64,000 nt of DNA from Actinomycetota bacterium (GTDB taxonomy: Bacteria; Actinomycetota; Thermoleophilia; Gaiellales; Gaiellaceae). A model generated the notes under the pieces. That model did no database searches. It saw only the letters and a program-made list of their open reading frames with translations, and was not told the origin of the DNA. The stretch spans positions 1 to 64,000 of the forward strand of contig WLID01000005.1 of NCBI GenBank assembly GCA_009702325.1. Direction: 5' to 3'. Every line of letters starts with the position of its first letter. The stretch's first letter is position 1. A program made the translations under genes and the position numbers. Positions 1 to 7,849 of the stretch are shown in pieces.

Positions 1-2106
1 GAGTTCAGCCGTGCGTTCCGGAGACAGCCTGTCCCAAACTTTCCGCTGATTCGAAACCCATTGCCCGAGACTTAGTCCGCTCTCGGTCTTGTGTAGAGCT
101 GGTATCCGGCCGTGGCCCTTCTGGTCGTAGAAGGCTTCATAGGCCCCGAGCCATTGCTGCCAGCTGGTGCTTGTTTGCTCGATCAGGCGTAGCCGGATGG
201 CGTTGCTGAACCGTTGGATGTCGAGCTTGACTGGCAGGTTGAGGATCAGCTTGTCGAGCTTGGTGTCAGTGCTATCACCTGTCTTGCCGATCTGATAGCG
301 GATCTGGTCGATCTGTTCTGCAAGGGTGTCGTCGTGGCTTCTCAGTGACCGGATGACTTCCCAGATCCGGTTGAACTCGCTGCCCTCAAGTGCCTGTTCG
401 GGGTCGTCATGCTCGTTGATGACAACCGGGATCAGGATGGTGCCAATCTGCTTGTCAGGGCTTGTCCTGATCGCTCTGCCGACTGCCTGGACGATGTCGA
501 CATGCGATGAGCGCGGATCGATGAACGCGACACCGTCAAGGGATGGGACGTCGACGCCTTCCTTCAGGCACTGGGCGTTACTGACGATCCCGTAGCCACT
601 GACCTCACGCAGCTGCCGCAGGATGTGTTTACGGGCATCGGTGGGCATGGCGCCGCTGACATGACCACACCAGACTTCGCTCTCAGGGCCATCACCAGTG
701 GGGAGCGTTCTGCTGGTTGCTGGGAGTTCTTGGGCGAAGCGGCTTGCGAGCTTCACCCGGCTGTGGAAGGTGATCGCTCTTCGCATCCCATAGGTGCGCA
801 TCGCTTTCAGCAGGCCGATGGAGCGTCCTACGGTTCTTGCGTCAGTGATCTCACCATCAGCATGGCTCTGGACGAGGGTGCCGTTGGCGATCATCTCCTC
901 GACCTCTGACTCAAGGCAGCCGATCACAACGACCTGGTAGTCAGTGAGGATGCCCTGGTCGATGGCGTCGTTGAGGCTCAACCGGTGCAACACCGGCCCA
1001 AACACCGTCTCATCGTCCATCGAGACAACGTCGAGGTCGCGGCCGTGGATCATGCTGGCCTCGTTGGCCTTCGTCTTCACCGCAGCCGTGTAGATCTTCG
1101 GTGTCGCAGTCATAAACAGCCGCTTCACACACCGGATCTGCTGGTCATCGAGGACTGTCCGGAAGACGCTGTCCGTGCCTGTCGCACAACGGTGGGCCTC
1201 ATCGCAGACTGCGAGATCGAAGACGGCACCACTGGTCGTCTGGGCCTCGGCGACAACACCGGAGGACTGGTAGGTGGCAAAGACGATCCTGCGACCTGAG
1301 CCCTTCAAGAAACCGGCCACTACCTCAGGGTCGGTAGTGACCGGGATGCCGATCTCAGTGGTGTGCGAGACCGCAACATCCTCATCACGGCTGACTCGTT
1401 CATCAGAGCAGACAGCGATCACCGAGAACGAGGTCTCTGCCTCGGCAAGCCACTCGTGCATCGACTGCTGCAACAAAAGAAGCGACGGGAACAGGGCAAG
1501 CACCAGGTCGGCACCGCTCTCCTCAACGATCTTCAAGCTCGTCAGCGTCTTGCCAGAACCACATGCCATGATCAGCTGGCCGCGCTCGGAACCCTTGAAG
1601 CCCGCGATCACATCACGGACGGCCTCAACCTGGTGAGGCCGGAGCGTCTTACGGTCAACGACCTCGCCCTTCTGGCCGTCGAGGAACTGCTGCCAGTCCA
1701 CCCGGCTCTCCTCAAGACCATCGCGACAGACATAAGCACGATCAGAGTGAGCCTCGAACACCGTCAGCGCATTGCGGCCCAGCGAGTCTCCCGAGGTGAC
1801 AAGCAGCCGAAACGAGAACTCAGGCCTGGCAGAGGCAGAGATGAAGCTGTCGATCTCTCGCTTCGGGACATGACCGGCATAGGCCTTCGCTTGCACCGCC
1901 CACAACTCACCCGAGTGCGTCTCAGCAACAACATCGATTCCGATGTCCGCGCCCCAGCGCCCGGGCCAGTCCTTCCACAGCCATGCTCTCTTCACCTGGG
2001 CTGCGTAGAACGGATCTGACTCAAGCCACCAACGAACAGCGTCCTCGAAGACACGGCCATCAGAATCAGGCCCAACGTGAGCAGCGAAGAACGAGCGGAA
2101 ATCCAC
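1..2106 (-). CDS. Nuclease-fused SF2 helicase with helicase-associated domain (3' end outside window)
   Basis: I translated this frame by hand; it is open for 702 codons to the left edge, so the C-terminus is missing. The N-terminus (residues 20-76) has a Mrr-type PD-(D/E)xK pattern, GID at 56-58 and QAK at 72-74. The SF2 helicase core has LRPHQ near 155, Walker A ACGSGKT at 181-187, DEAH at 302-305, a TATP motif and a QAVGRAIR motif VI. A Trp-rich segment after about residue 640 resembles a helicase-associated (HA) domain. Such nuclease-helicase fusions are common on mobile elements and probably act on foreign DNA; that role is inferred. The start is uncertain: GTG at 2106 has no clear ribosome site, and a further in-frame GTG lies upstream in the operator region. 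Base composition looks less GC-rich than the core genes. Confidence 0.82.
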   Translation of the reverse strand, partial: MDFRSFFAAHVGPDSDGRVFEDAVRWWLESDPFYAAQVKRAWLWKDWPGRWGADIGIDVVAETHSGELWAVQAKAYAGHVPKREIDSFISASARPEFSFRLLVTSGDSLGRNALTVFEAHSDRAYVCRDGLEESRVDWQQFLDGQKGEVVDRKTLRPHQVEAVRDVIAGFKGSERGQLIMACGSGKTLTSLKIVEESGADLVLALFPSLLLLQQSMHEWLAEAETSFSVIAVCSDERVSRDEDVAVSHTTEIGIPVTTDPEVVAGFLKGSGRRIVFATYQSSGVVAEAQTTSGAVFDLAVCDEAHRCATGTDSVFRTVLDDQQIRCVKRLFMTATPKIYTAAVKTKANEASMIHGRDLDVVSMDDETVFGPVLHRLSLNDAIDQGILTDYQVVVIGCLESEVEEMIANGTLVQSHADGEITDARTVGRSIGLLKAMRTYGMRRAITFHSRVKLASRFAQELPATSRTLPTGDGPESEVWCGHVSGAMPTDARKHILRQLREVSGYGIVSNAQCLKEGVDVPSLDGVAFIDPRSSHVDIVQAVGRAIRTSPDKQIGTILIPVVINEHDDPEQALEGSEFNRIWEVIRSLRSHDDTLAEQIDQIRYQIGKTGDSTDTKLDKLILNLPVKLDIQRFSNAIRLRLIEQTSTSWQQWLGAYEAFYDQKGHGRIPALHKTESGLSLGQWVSNQRKVWDRLSPERTAEL

Positions 2107-2167
2107 GCTGGCAACGTATCGAAAGGTACGGAGGATGACCGGACTCGAAGCCCGCCCATTTTCTCGA

Positions 2168-2240
2168 ATAGTCACACTTTTGCTTGACTAGGCCCTAATC
2201 ACCTCTATATGATCACGCTAAGAGGCAATAGTGTGACTAT
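2168..2240. promoter_or_regulatory. Divergent control region: 11-bp inverted repeat around a rightward promoter
   Basis: ATAGTCACACT (2168-2178) and AGTGTGACTAT (2230-2240) are perfect inverted copies. Between them lies a good sigma-70-type promoter reading towards the integrase-like gene: TTGACT at 2184-2189, then TATATG at 2206-2211 (16-bp spacer) or TATGAT at 2208-2213 (18-bp spacer). The layout, two operator arms flanking a promoter between divergent genes, suggests repression by a protein that binds both arms. No candidate regulator gene is seen inside the window. Confidence 0.6.
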
Positions 2241-2263
2241 CGGGAGATTTTGGGGGTATTTCA

Positions 2264-2884
2264 GTGACTTCGCAGCGTGAACCGGCCAACAAGGGCAACA
2301 AGCTCCCAGGCGAGGTGCTTCAAGCCGAAGAGGTCAAGGCTCTGATCAAGGTCTGCGGCCCTGGCCCATCGGGCGTACGGAACGCCGCCCTCATCGCTGC
2401 CATGTTCGGTTCCGGCCTTCGCGTCTCAGAGGCGCTGGCCCTGAAGCCCTCGGATCTTGATCTGAAGAACGGCACTGTCACGGTCAAGCACGGAAAAGGC
2501 GATAAGGCCCGCATCGTTGCCATCGACCCTTCAGCCCAGGCGATCATCGAGAAGTGGATGGAGCGCCGTACTCGTCTTGGCCTGAACGGAAGGCAACCTC
2601 TCTTCTGCACGATCAGCAAGGGTGAGAACTTCGGGACGAGCATCGACTCGTCTTACGTAAGACGGCTCCTCCCTCGTCTGGCCCAAAGGGCCGGGATCGA
2701 GCGTCGTGTCCACCCCCATGCCCTTCGTCATAGCTTGGCCTCGGCCCTGGCTATGGAGGGGAAGCCGCTCCCCACGATCACAGCTCAGCTTGGCCACTCC
2801 TCAACTGCAGTGACTGATCGGCACCTCGCGAAGATCGCACCGGCCGACCTCGTGATTCAGATACGGGACAGGGGACGGTTGTAG
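2264..2884 (+). CDS. Tyrosine-recombinase catalytic domain protein lacking the nucleophilic Tyr
   Basis: The 206-residue product matches the catalytic domain of XerC/XerD-type integrases: GSGLRVSEA with the first Arg, HGKGDKAR with the beta-hairpin Lys, HPHALRHS with His-x-x-Arg, and LGHSS. Where the family has a Tyr nucleophile (T-D-R-Y-L) this protein reads TDRHL, with a CAC codon, one transition from TAC. The N-terminal SAM-like core-binding domain (about 100 residues) is also absent. The GTG start follows a GGGGG ribosome site seven bases upstream. It sits beside the 3' end of tRNA-Val, the usual place for the integrase of a tRNA-targeted element. It is probably inactive for strand cleavage, or it acts only as a DNA-binding protein. 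Confidence 0.8.
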   Translation: MTSQREPANKGNKLPGEVLQAEEVKALIKVCGPGPSGVRNAALIAAMFGSGLRVSEALALKPSDLDLKNGTVTVKHGKGDKARIVAIDPSAQAIIEKWMERRTRLGLNGRQPLFCTISKGENFGTSIDSSYVRRLLPRLAQRAGIERRVHPHALRHSLASALAMEGKPLPTITAQLGHSSTAVTDRHLAKIAPADLVIQIRDRGRL

Positions 2885-2907
2885 GGCCGTCGGGACTCGC
2901 CAGTTCT

Positions 2908-2929
2908 GGGGTAGCACCGGGGGTAGCAC
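2908..2929 (+). repeat. Direct repeat GGGGTAGCAC x2, possible integrase arm sites
   Basis: Two exact copies of GGGGTAGCAC (2908-2917 and 2920-2929) lie with a 12-bp period between the integrase-like gene and tRNA-Val. Short direct repeats in this position are often arm-type integrase binding sites. The assignment is an inference from position. Confidence 0.35.
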
Positions 2930-2963
2930 GGGACGAGCAAATCCGGCATTCCCGGCACAGCTG

Positions 2964-3002
2964 ACCCCTGCAACCAAGCCAAATCGGCTCAGTTGCAGGG
3001 GT
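2964..3002. terminator. Bidirectional hairpin between integrase-like gene and tRNA-Val
   Basis: ACCCCTGCAAC (2964-2974) pairs perfectly with GTTGCAGGGGT (2992-3002). The loop holds a second small stem, AGCC/GGCT. It lies downstream of both convergent genes. The T-run is only three bases, so termination efficiency is unclear. It may also be part of the attachment region. Confidence 0.5.
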
Positions 3003-3007
3003 TTCCA

Positions 3008-3080
3008 TGGGCGGTACTGGGCTCGAACCAGTGACCCCCAGCTTGTCGAGCTGGTGCTCTCCCAACTGAGCTAACCGCCC
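3008..3080 (-). tRNA. tRNA-Val(GAC)
   Basis: The reverse strand folds as a full cloverleaf: acceptor GGGCGGT/ACCGCCC, D-arm GCTC..GAGC, anticodon stem CCAGC/GCTGG with loop TCGACAA (anticodon GAC), and T-arm ACTGG/CCAGT with TTCGAGC. The discriminator is A and the CCA end is not encoded. The tRNA 3' end faces the integrase-like gene, so this gene is the likely integration target of the element that extends left. Confidence 0.95.
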
Positions 3081-3133
3081 CGGGTCGGCCGGAAGTGTAG
3101 CGGTCGCGCCGATTGTCGGCGGCCGTTACTCGC

Positions 3134-3616
3134 TTACGGCAACAACTGTGTGGGGTCGACCGGAACCCCGTTTTGGCGCACTTCAAAGTGAAGGTGTGTC
3201 CCGTAACAAATGCCGGTGCACCCAGCGGTACCAATCGGATCGCCCGGTGTCAGCACGTCGCCGACCTTCACGACAGCTACCGAGAGATGCGCGTAGATCT
3301 CAAGCAGGCCCGTTGGTGAGCGCAAGAGCACGATGCGGCCGTAGCCGTCGTACCCCGTCAGAAACCCGACACCCTCAACCGTTCCCGCAGACGCCGCACG
3401 AATCGCAAGCGAACTCAGGTTCGCGATGTCGATGCCGTCGTGAACCCGCAGGTTGAACGACGTCGTGATCGAACCCTGCGCCGGCCACACCCAAGCGACC
3501 GACTTCCGCACCGAGAAGAGTGACGCCTGTGTTTGCGGAACAGGCGCCGCCAGCACAGGAGAGGCGAGCACCGCCGAAGCGATCGCGCACGCAGTAATGA
3601 GCCGCAGCACCTTCAT
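3134..3616 (-). CDS. Secreted M23-family peptidase
   Basis: The 160-residue protein starts with a typical signal peptide (basic MKVLR, hydrophobic stretch, cleavage near LAAP). A compact LytM/M23 domain follows, with the zinc ligands in HDGID and the HLH of THLHFEV near the C-terminus. The family are zinc endopeptidases that cut peptidoglycan cross-bridges, or catalytically dead activators of amidases. Here both metal motifs are present, so activity is plausible. There is no LysM, SH3 or other cell-wall anchor, so it is close to the minimum size for the family. Confidence 0.85.
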   Translation of the reverse strand: MKVLRLITACAIASAVLASPVLAAPVPQTQASLFSVRKSVAWVWPAQGSITTSFNLRVHDGIDIANLSSLAIRAASAGTVEGVGFLTGYDGYGRIVLLRSPTGLLEIYAHLSVAVVKVGDVLTPGDPIGTAGCTGICYGTHLHFEVRQNGVPVDPTQLLP

Positions 3617-3714
3617 GGGCGGCGGACCCTATCGGCACATCACGAAAAGCGCAAATTGCAGCGACTTTGTATTTTCGCGAAAGAGCCCTTGAATCCTTCC
3701 GCGCGAAACGCGAT

Positions 3715-5889
3715 TTACGACACGCGATCAAGCGGAGCGTACTCAAGCATCAGCCGACGCTCCGAGCCATCTTCAAACCGCACCGTCACCACACCGTCGG
3801 GCTCGATCCGCAACACGATGCCCGTCCCAAGCGTGCCATGCCGAACCGTGTCGCCCGTCGAAAGCGTTGGAATCTCGGTGCGTGGCGGCGGCGCCTGATA
3901 CTCGCTCCGAGCCACCGTCTGCCCGTAGTTCTGCCACGACGTCGGCCGAAGCCGTTCACGCTCCACACCCTCCGACGGAAGCTCATCGAGGAAACGCGAC
4001 GGCAAGTTCATCTCGCTGCGCCCGTACAACGACCGGCGCGTCGCATGAAGCATCGTCAGACGCTCCATCGCCCGTGTCATGCCGACGTAACAGAGGCGCC
4101 GTTCCTCCTCAACGTCGTTCTCCTCAATCGAGCGGGTGTGCGGGAAGATCCCCTCCTCCACCCCAAGCATGAACACCGCACGGAACTCAAGACCCTTCGC
4201 GTTATGGAGCGTCATGAGCGTCACCATCCCACCCGACTCCTCGCCCCGCAGCGCATCCTGCGCCGAGAACAGCGAGATCTCCTGCAGGAACGACGAGAGG
4301 TTCCCCTGCGGATTCGCAGCCTCATACTCACGCGCCACACCAACGAACTCCTCAAGATTCTCCAGGCGACCGCGAGCCTCGATCGTCCGCTCAGCCTCAA
4401 GCGCCTCGATGTAGCCGGTGCGCTCCAACACCGATTCGATCGCCTCACTCACACCCATCTCCTGGGTGGTCGCAAGCAGCGACTGCATCACATTTCGGAA
4501 CGACGTCACCGCCTTCAGTGACGCGGTAGCGAGCCCAGCCTCCTCAGCACGACCAAGCGCCTCCCAGAGCGAAACCCCCATGCCGTCGGCGAGTGCCTGC
4601 AGCCGCGCAAGCGACGTATCCCCCACCCCCCGCTTGGGACGGTTCGCGATGCGCGTAAGCGACACCGCATCGAACGGGTTGTCGAGCACCTGGAGGTAGG
4701 CAAGCGCGTCCTTGATCTCAGCGCGTTCGTAGAACCGCGGGCCACCGATCACCTGGTAAGCAACACCCTGACGAACAAGCACGTCTTCCAGCACCCGGCT
4801 CTGAGCGTTCGTGCGGTACACCACCGCGATCTCCGACAGGCTGTACCCAAGCTCGAGCAGGAGCGCAATCTCACCGGCGACGAACCGTGCTTCAGCGTGC
4901 TCGTCTTCAACCTCGAGCACCCGCACCGGCTCGCCGTCACCCAGCTCCGACCACAGCCGCTTCTCCATGCGGTCGCGGTTGTTCGAGATCACCTCGTTCG
5001 CCGCATTGAGAATCGAATTCGTAGAGCGATAGTTCTGCTCGAGCGGGATGACGCGGGTGTCCTTGTAGTCCTTTTCGAACTCAAGAATGTTGCGAATATC
5101 TGCGCCTCTAAAGCCGTACACCGACTGATCTGGGTCGCCGACCACCATCAGGTTCCGGTGCTTCGCGGTCAGCAGCTGCAACAGCGTGTACTGCGCGTGG
5201 TTTGTGTCCTGGTACTCGTCAACGAGGACGTAGCGGAACGACTTCTCCCACTTCTCGCGCGCCTCCGGGAACCGCTTCAGCACCTCGACGGTGAGCATCA
5301 ACAGATCGTCGAAGTCGACAGCGTTCGAGTTGAAGAGTCGCCGCTGGTAGAGCGCGTACACATCGGCCACGGTCTGGTCGTAGAAGCTCCCAACCCGGCT
5401 CGCGTACTCGTCAGGGCCGATCAGCTGGTTCTTCGCGTTCGAAATCTGGGTGTGGATGCCGCGCGGCACGAACCGCTTCGGGTCGCGCTCAAGCTCCTCA
5501 AGACACTGTTTGACGACACGCAACTGGTCGGCCTGATCGTAAATCGTGAAATTTGGCTTGTAGCCAAGCCGTTCCGCCTCGGCACGCAAGATGCGCCCGC
5601 ACGCCGAATGGAACGTGAGGATCCAGATCGCGCGCGCCCGCGGCCCAACCGCCGCCTCGATCCGCTCGCGCATCTCGCCCGCAGCCTTGTTCGTGAACGT
5701 GATCGCAAGAATCTCGTTCGGCTTCACGCCAACGGCAGCCAGCAGATGGGCGACACGGTAGGTCAGCACACGGGTCTTTCCCGACCCCGCCCCGGCAATC
5801 ACAAGCACCGGCCCCTCGGTTGTCAGGACGGCGTCGCGCTGAGCGTCGTTCAGTTCAGCGAGGTACGTTCCGGGCTCAGCGAGACTCAC
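3715..5889 (-). CDS. pcrA: ATP-dependent DNA helicase PcrA/UvrD
   Basis: This is a full-length 724-residue SF1A helicase that unwinds 3'-5' in nucleotide excision repair, mismatch repair and removal of RecA or stalled polymerases. Walker A GAGSGKT is near residues 33-39, Walker B VDEYQDTN near 224, and later motifs include QNYRS, VVYRTNAQS and LCYVGMTRA. The C-terminal 50 residues (GDTVRHGTLGTG...) form the small beta barrel with which PcrA contacts RNA polymerase. No LexA box was seen upstream, unlike uvrA and uvrB in this window. Confidence 0.95.
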   Translation of the reverse strand: MSLAEPGTYLAELNDAQRDAVLTTEGPVLVIAGAGSGKTRVLTYRVAHLLAAVGVKPNEILAITFTNKAAGEMRERIEAAVGPRARAIWILTFHSACGRILRAEAERLGYKPNFTIYDQADQLRVVKQCLEELERDPKRFVPRGIHTQISNAKNQLIGPDEYASRVGSFYDQTVADVYALYQRRLFNSNAVDFDDLLMLTVEVLKRFPEAREKWEKSFRYVLVDEYQDTNHAQYTLLQLLTAKHRNLMVVGDPDQSVYGFRGADIRNILEFEKDYKDTRVIPLEQNYRSTNSILNAANEVISNNRDRMEKRLWSELGDGEPVRVLEVEDEHAEARFVAGEIALLLELGYSLSEIAVVYRTNAQSRVLEDVLVRQGVAYQVIGGPRFYERAEIKDALAYLQVLDNPFDAVSLTRIANRPKRGVGDTSLARLQALADGMGVSLWEALGRAEEAGLATASLKAVTSFRNVMQSLLATTQEMGVSEAIESVLERTGYIEALEAERTIEARGRLENLEEFVGVAREYEAANPQGNLSSFLQEISLFSAQDALRGEESGGMVTLMTLHNAKGLEFRAVFMLGVEEGIFPHTRSIEENDVEEERRLCYVGMTRAMERLTMLHATRRSLYGRSEMNLPSRFLDELPSEGVERERLRPTSWQNYGQTVARSEYQAPPPRTEIPTLSTGDTVRHGTLGTGIVLRIEPDGVVTVRFEDGSERRLMLEYAPLDRVS

Positions 5890-5937
5890 TCACCGAGCGT
5901 ACCGGGGGCACCTGTCGTGGGAGGCTCCAGGTGCCGA

Positions 5938-6660
5938 CTAACGACGGTGGAGCGCCGCGATCGCCTCGACAGCTGGCTCCAGAAACGCCGTGGCCTCGGC
6001 CAGCGCCCCCTCGTCGGACGATTTGAGAACGAGTTCGACCTCCGGCCCCTCAGGGTGAAAGCTCGGATACGAGCCGACCCGGACAGTCGGCCAACGGGCC
6101 GTCGCCTCCTCCAACACCGCCGCAATTCGGCTCTCACCCGTCGCGAACACACGACGCCACGATCCAATCGGCCGAGCAGACCCGATCTCGCTCGCGTAGC
6201 GATCGAACATCGCCTCCATCTCGCTCGGCAGGCCGGGCATCACCCACGCGTTCCCAATCGCGAAACCGGGTGCACCTCCACGCGGATTGACGAGCGGCCG
6301 ACTGCCCTCCGGCAATAGAGCCCATCGCGCTGCATAGTCAGGGTCCCACGAGAACCGGGCACGAAGGTCCGCGGCCAGCTCGGCGACTTCGACCTGCGGA
6401 ACCCCGTACGCGGCCGCGAGCGCCTGACGCGTGATGTCGTCGGGTGTGCCGCCCAGCCCGCCCGTCACGAGCAGCACGTCGACACGAGCGCCCTCGCGGC
6501 GCACGAACTCGACGATCGTGTCGAGCTCGTCGGGAATCGACGCCGACAAAACCACCCGAACACCGATCGATTCGAGGCGCCGCGCAAGCCAACTCGCGTT
6601 CGTATTTTCGACGTCACCCGAGACAAGTTCGTTCCCGATCGTCAGAATCGCGGCGCGCAT
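5938..6660 (-). CDS. cinA: CinA-like MoaB/Mog-domain protein
   Basis: Start ATG at 6660 gives MRAAILTIGNELVSGD, the classic N-terminus of CinA; longer in-frame extensions would run into the riboswitch region. The 240 residues contain the molybdopterin-binding-like fold (TGGLGGTPDDIT motif) and end where the C-terminal NMN-deamidase domain of full CinA would begin, so only the MoaB-like half is encoded. Related stand-alone forms have been linked to ADP-ribose pyrophosphatase activity. It is divergent from the cobalamin operon. Confidence 0.85.
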   Translation of the reverse strand: MRAAILTIGNELVSGDVENTNASWLARRLESIGVRVVLSASIPDELDTIVEFVRREGARVDVLLVTGGLGGTPDDITRQALAAAYGVPQVEVAELAADLRARFSWDPDYAARWALLPEGSRPLVNPRGGAPGFAIGNAWVMPGLPSEMEAMFDRYASEIGSARPIGSWRRVFATGESRIAAVLEEATARWPTVRVGSYPSFHPEGPEVELVLKSSDEGALAEATAFLEPAVEAIAALHRR

Positions 6661-6690
6661 TGCATGAGTATGCGCCACCCAGCTCCTGAA

Positions 6691-6930
6691 GTTGGCACTC
6701 CCCCGAAAGGGTGTGTACCCTCGGTCGCGTTGGGGAGATATCCCCAACCGGTATGTCTCAGCGAAGCCGGTGCGAATCCGGCGCTGTCCCGCAACTGCGA
6801 TGCCTCACCCCGGTGAGGACGAGCCAGGTCGCCTGAGCCATGCCGACGAACACAGCCCTCGGAGGAAGGGCGGTTCGAGCGGCTACGCCGCCCGGCCCCT
6901 CTCCCTCCGCTGACCAAGCGGAGGTTTTTT
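6691..6930 (+). promoter_or_regulatory. Cobalamin (AdoCbl/B12) riboswitch
   Basis: The leader of the btuFCD operon has the conserved cobalamin aptamer core: AAGCCGGTGCGAATCCGG followed by CGCTGTCCCGCAACTG (about 6762-6797), then GAGCCAGGTCGCCTGAGCC. The element ends in a terminator hairpin that abuts the btuF start codon. Bound cobalamin should reduce expression of the downstream importer. The 5' limit is approximate. Confidence 0.93.
6904..6930 (+). terminator. Riboswitch expression-platform terminator that contains the btuF ribosome site
   Basis: CCTCCGC (6904-6910) pairs with GCGGAGG (6918-6924), followed at once by six T. The start ATG is at 6931. The only ribosome-binding site for btuF, GGAGG at 6920-6924, is the 3' arm of this stem. 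The same hairpin could therefore both stop transcription and hide the ribosome site. Confidence 0.88.
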
Positions 6931-7845
6931 ATGCTCAGAACAGCACGTACAACGGCCACCTGGCTCGTTGTCGCACTCGTCATCGGCAGCTCAGCTGCGT
7001 CGGCGCAGCCGCGCCACCAAAACGGATTCCCGGTCACGCTCACGTCAGCGAACGGGAAGCTCACACTCGCAGCGAAGCCGTCGCGCATCATCTCGCTCTC
7101 CCCAACCGCCACCGAGAGCCTCTTTGCCATCGGTGCCGGGAAGCAAGTGATCGCGGTTGACGATCAGTCGAACTACCCAGCGTCGGCACCGAAATCGAAG
7201 CTGTCGGGCTACACCCCGAACGCAGAAGCGATCGCCGCCTACAAACCTGACCTGGTCGTGCTGCAGTACGACGCCAACAAGATCGTCGAGGCCCTCGCGA
7301 AGCTGAAGATCCCCGTGTTGATGCAGAACACCGCGACGTCGCTGACCGACGCGTACGGGCAGATCACCGTGCTTGGCGTCGCGACGGGCAACACTGCTCG
7401 CGCGTCCTCGCTCGTGACGAAGATGAAGACGCAGATTGCGACGCTCGTAAAGTCGGTGCCGCACCGGGCGACACCACTGACGGTGTACGAGGAGATCGAG
7501 CCTGATCTCTACGCGCCGACCTCAAAGACGTTCATCGGTTCGATCTACACGTTGCTCGGACTGAAGAACATCGCGGACGCAGCCGACAAGACCCACACCG
7601 GCTTCCCGCAGCTCTCGGCCGAATACATCGTCGCTGCCGACCCCGACCTGATCGTGCTCGCCGACACGAAGTGCTGCGGGCAGAACGCCACGAAGGTTCA
7701 GGCGCGAAGCGGCTGGGGAACGATCACCGCGGTCAAGAACGGGACGATCGTTGCGATCGACGACGACGTCGCCTCCCGCTGGGGGCCTCGCGTCATCGAC
7801 TTCGTTCGTGAAGTCGTCGCCTGGGTGAAGAAGGCGCAGGCCTAG
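6931..7845 (+). CDS. btuF: Cobalamin ABC transporter substrate-binding protein
   Basis: The 304-residue protein has a signal peptide (MLRTARTTATWL... to about ASA) and two lobes of the helical-backbone BtuF/FhuD family (PF01497). RIISLSPTATESLFAIG at the start of lobe 1 and PDLIVLADT in lobe 2 are typical. No lipobox Cys is visible at the cleavage site, which is unusual for a single-membrane actinomycete binding protein. The cobalamin riboswitch just upstream makes B12 or a cobinamide the likely ligand. First gene of btuF-btuC-btuD. Confidence 0.9.
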   Translation: MLRTARTTATWLVVALVIGSSAASAQPRHQNGFPVTLTSANGKLTLAAKPSRIISLSPTATESLFAIGAGKQVIAVDDQSNYPASAPKSKLSGYTPNAEAIAAYKPDLVVLQYDANKIVEALAKLKIPVLMQNTATSLTDAYGQITVLGVATGNTARASSLVTKMKTQIATLVKSVPHRATPLTVYEEIEPDLYAPTSKTFIGSIYTLLGLKNIADAADKTHTGFPQLSAEYIVAADPDLIVLADTKCCGQNATKVQARSGWGTITAVKNGTIVAIDDDVASRWGPRVIDFVREVVAWVKKAQA

Positions 7846-7849
7846 AACC

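Noticed and set aside
326..2019. Rightward open frames over the left edge
   Set aside because: They are antisense to the nuclease-helicase gene, whose minus-strand frame is open for 702 codons and carries all helicase motifs.
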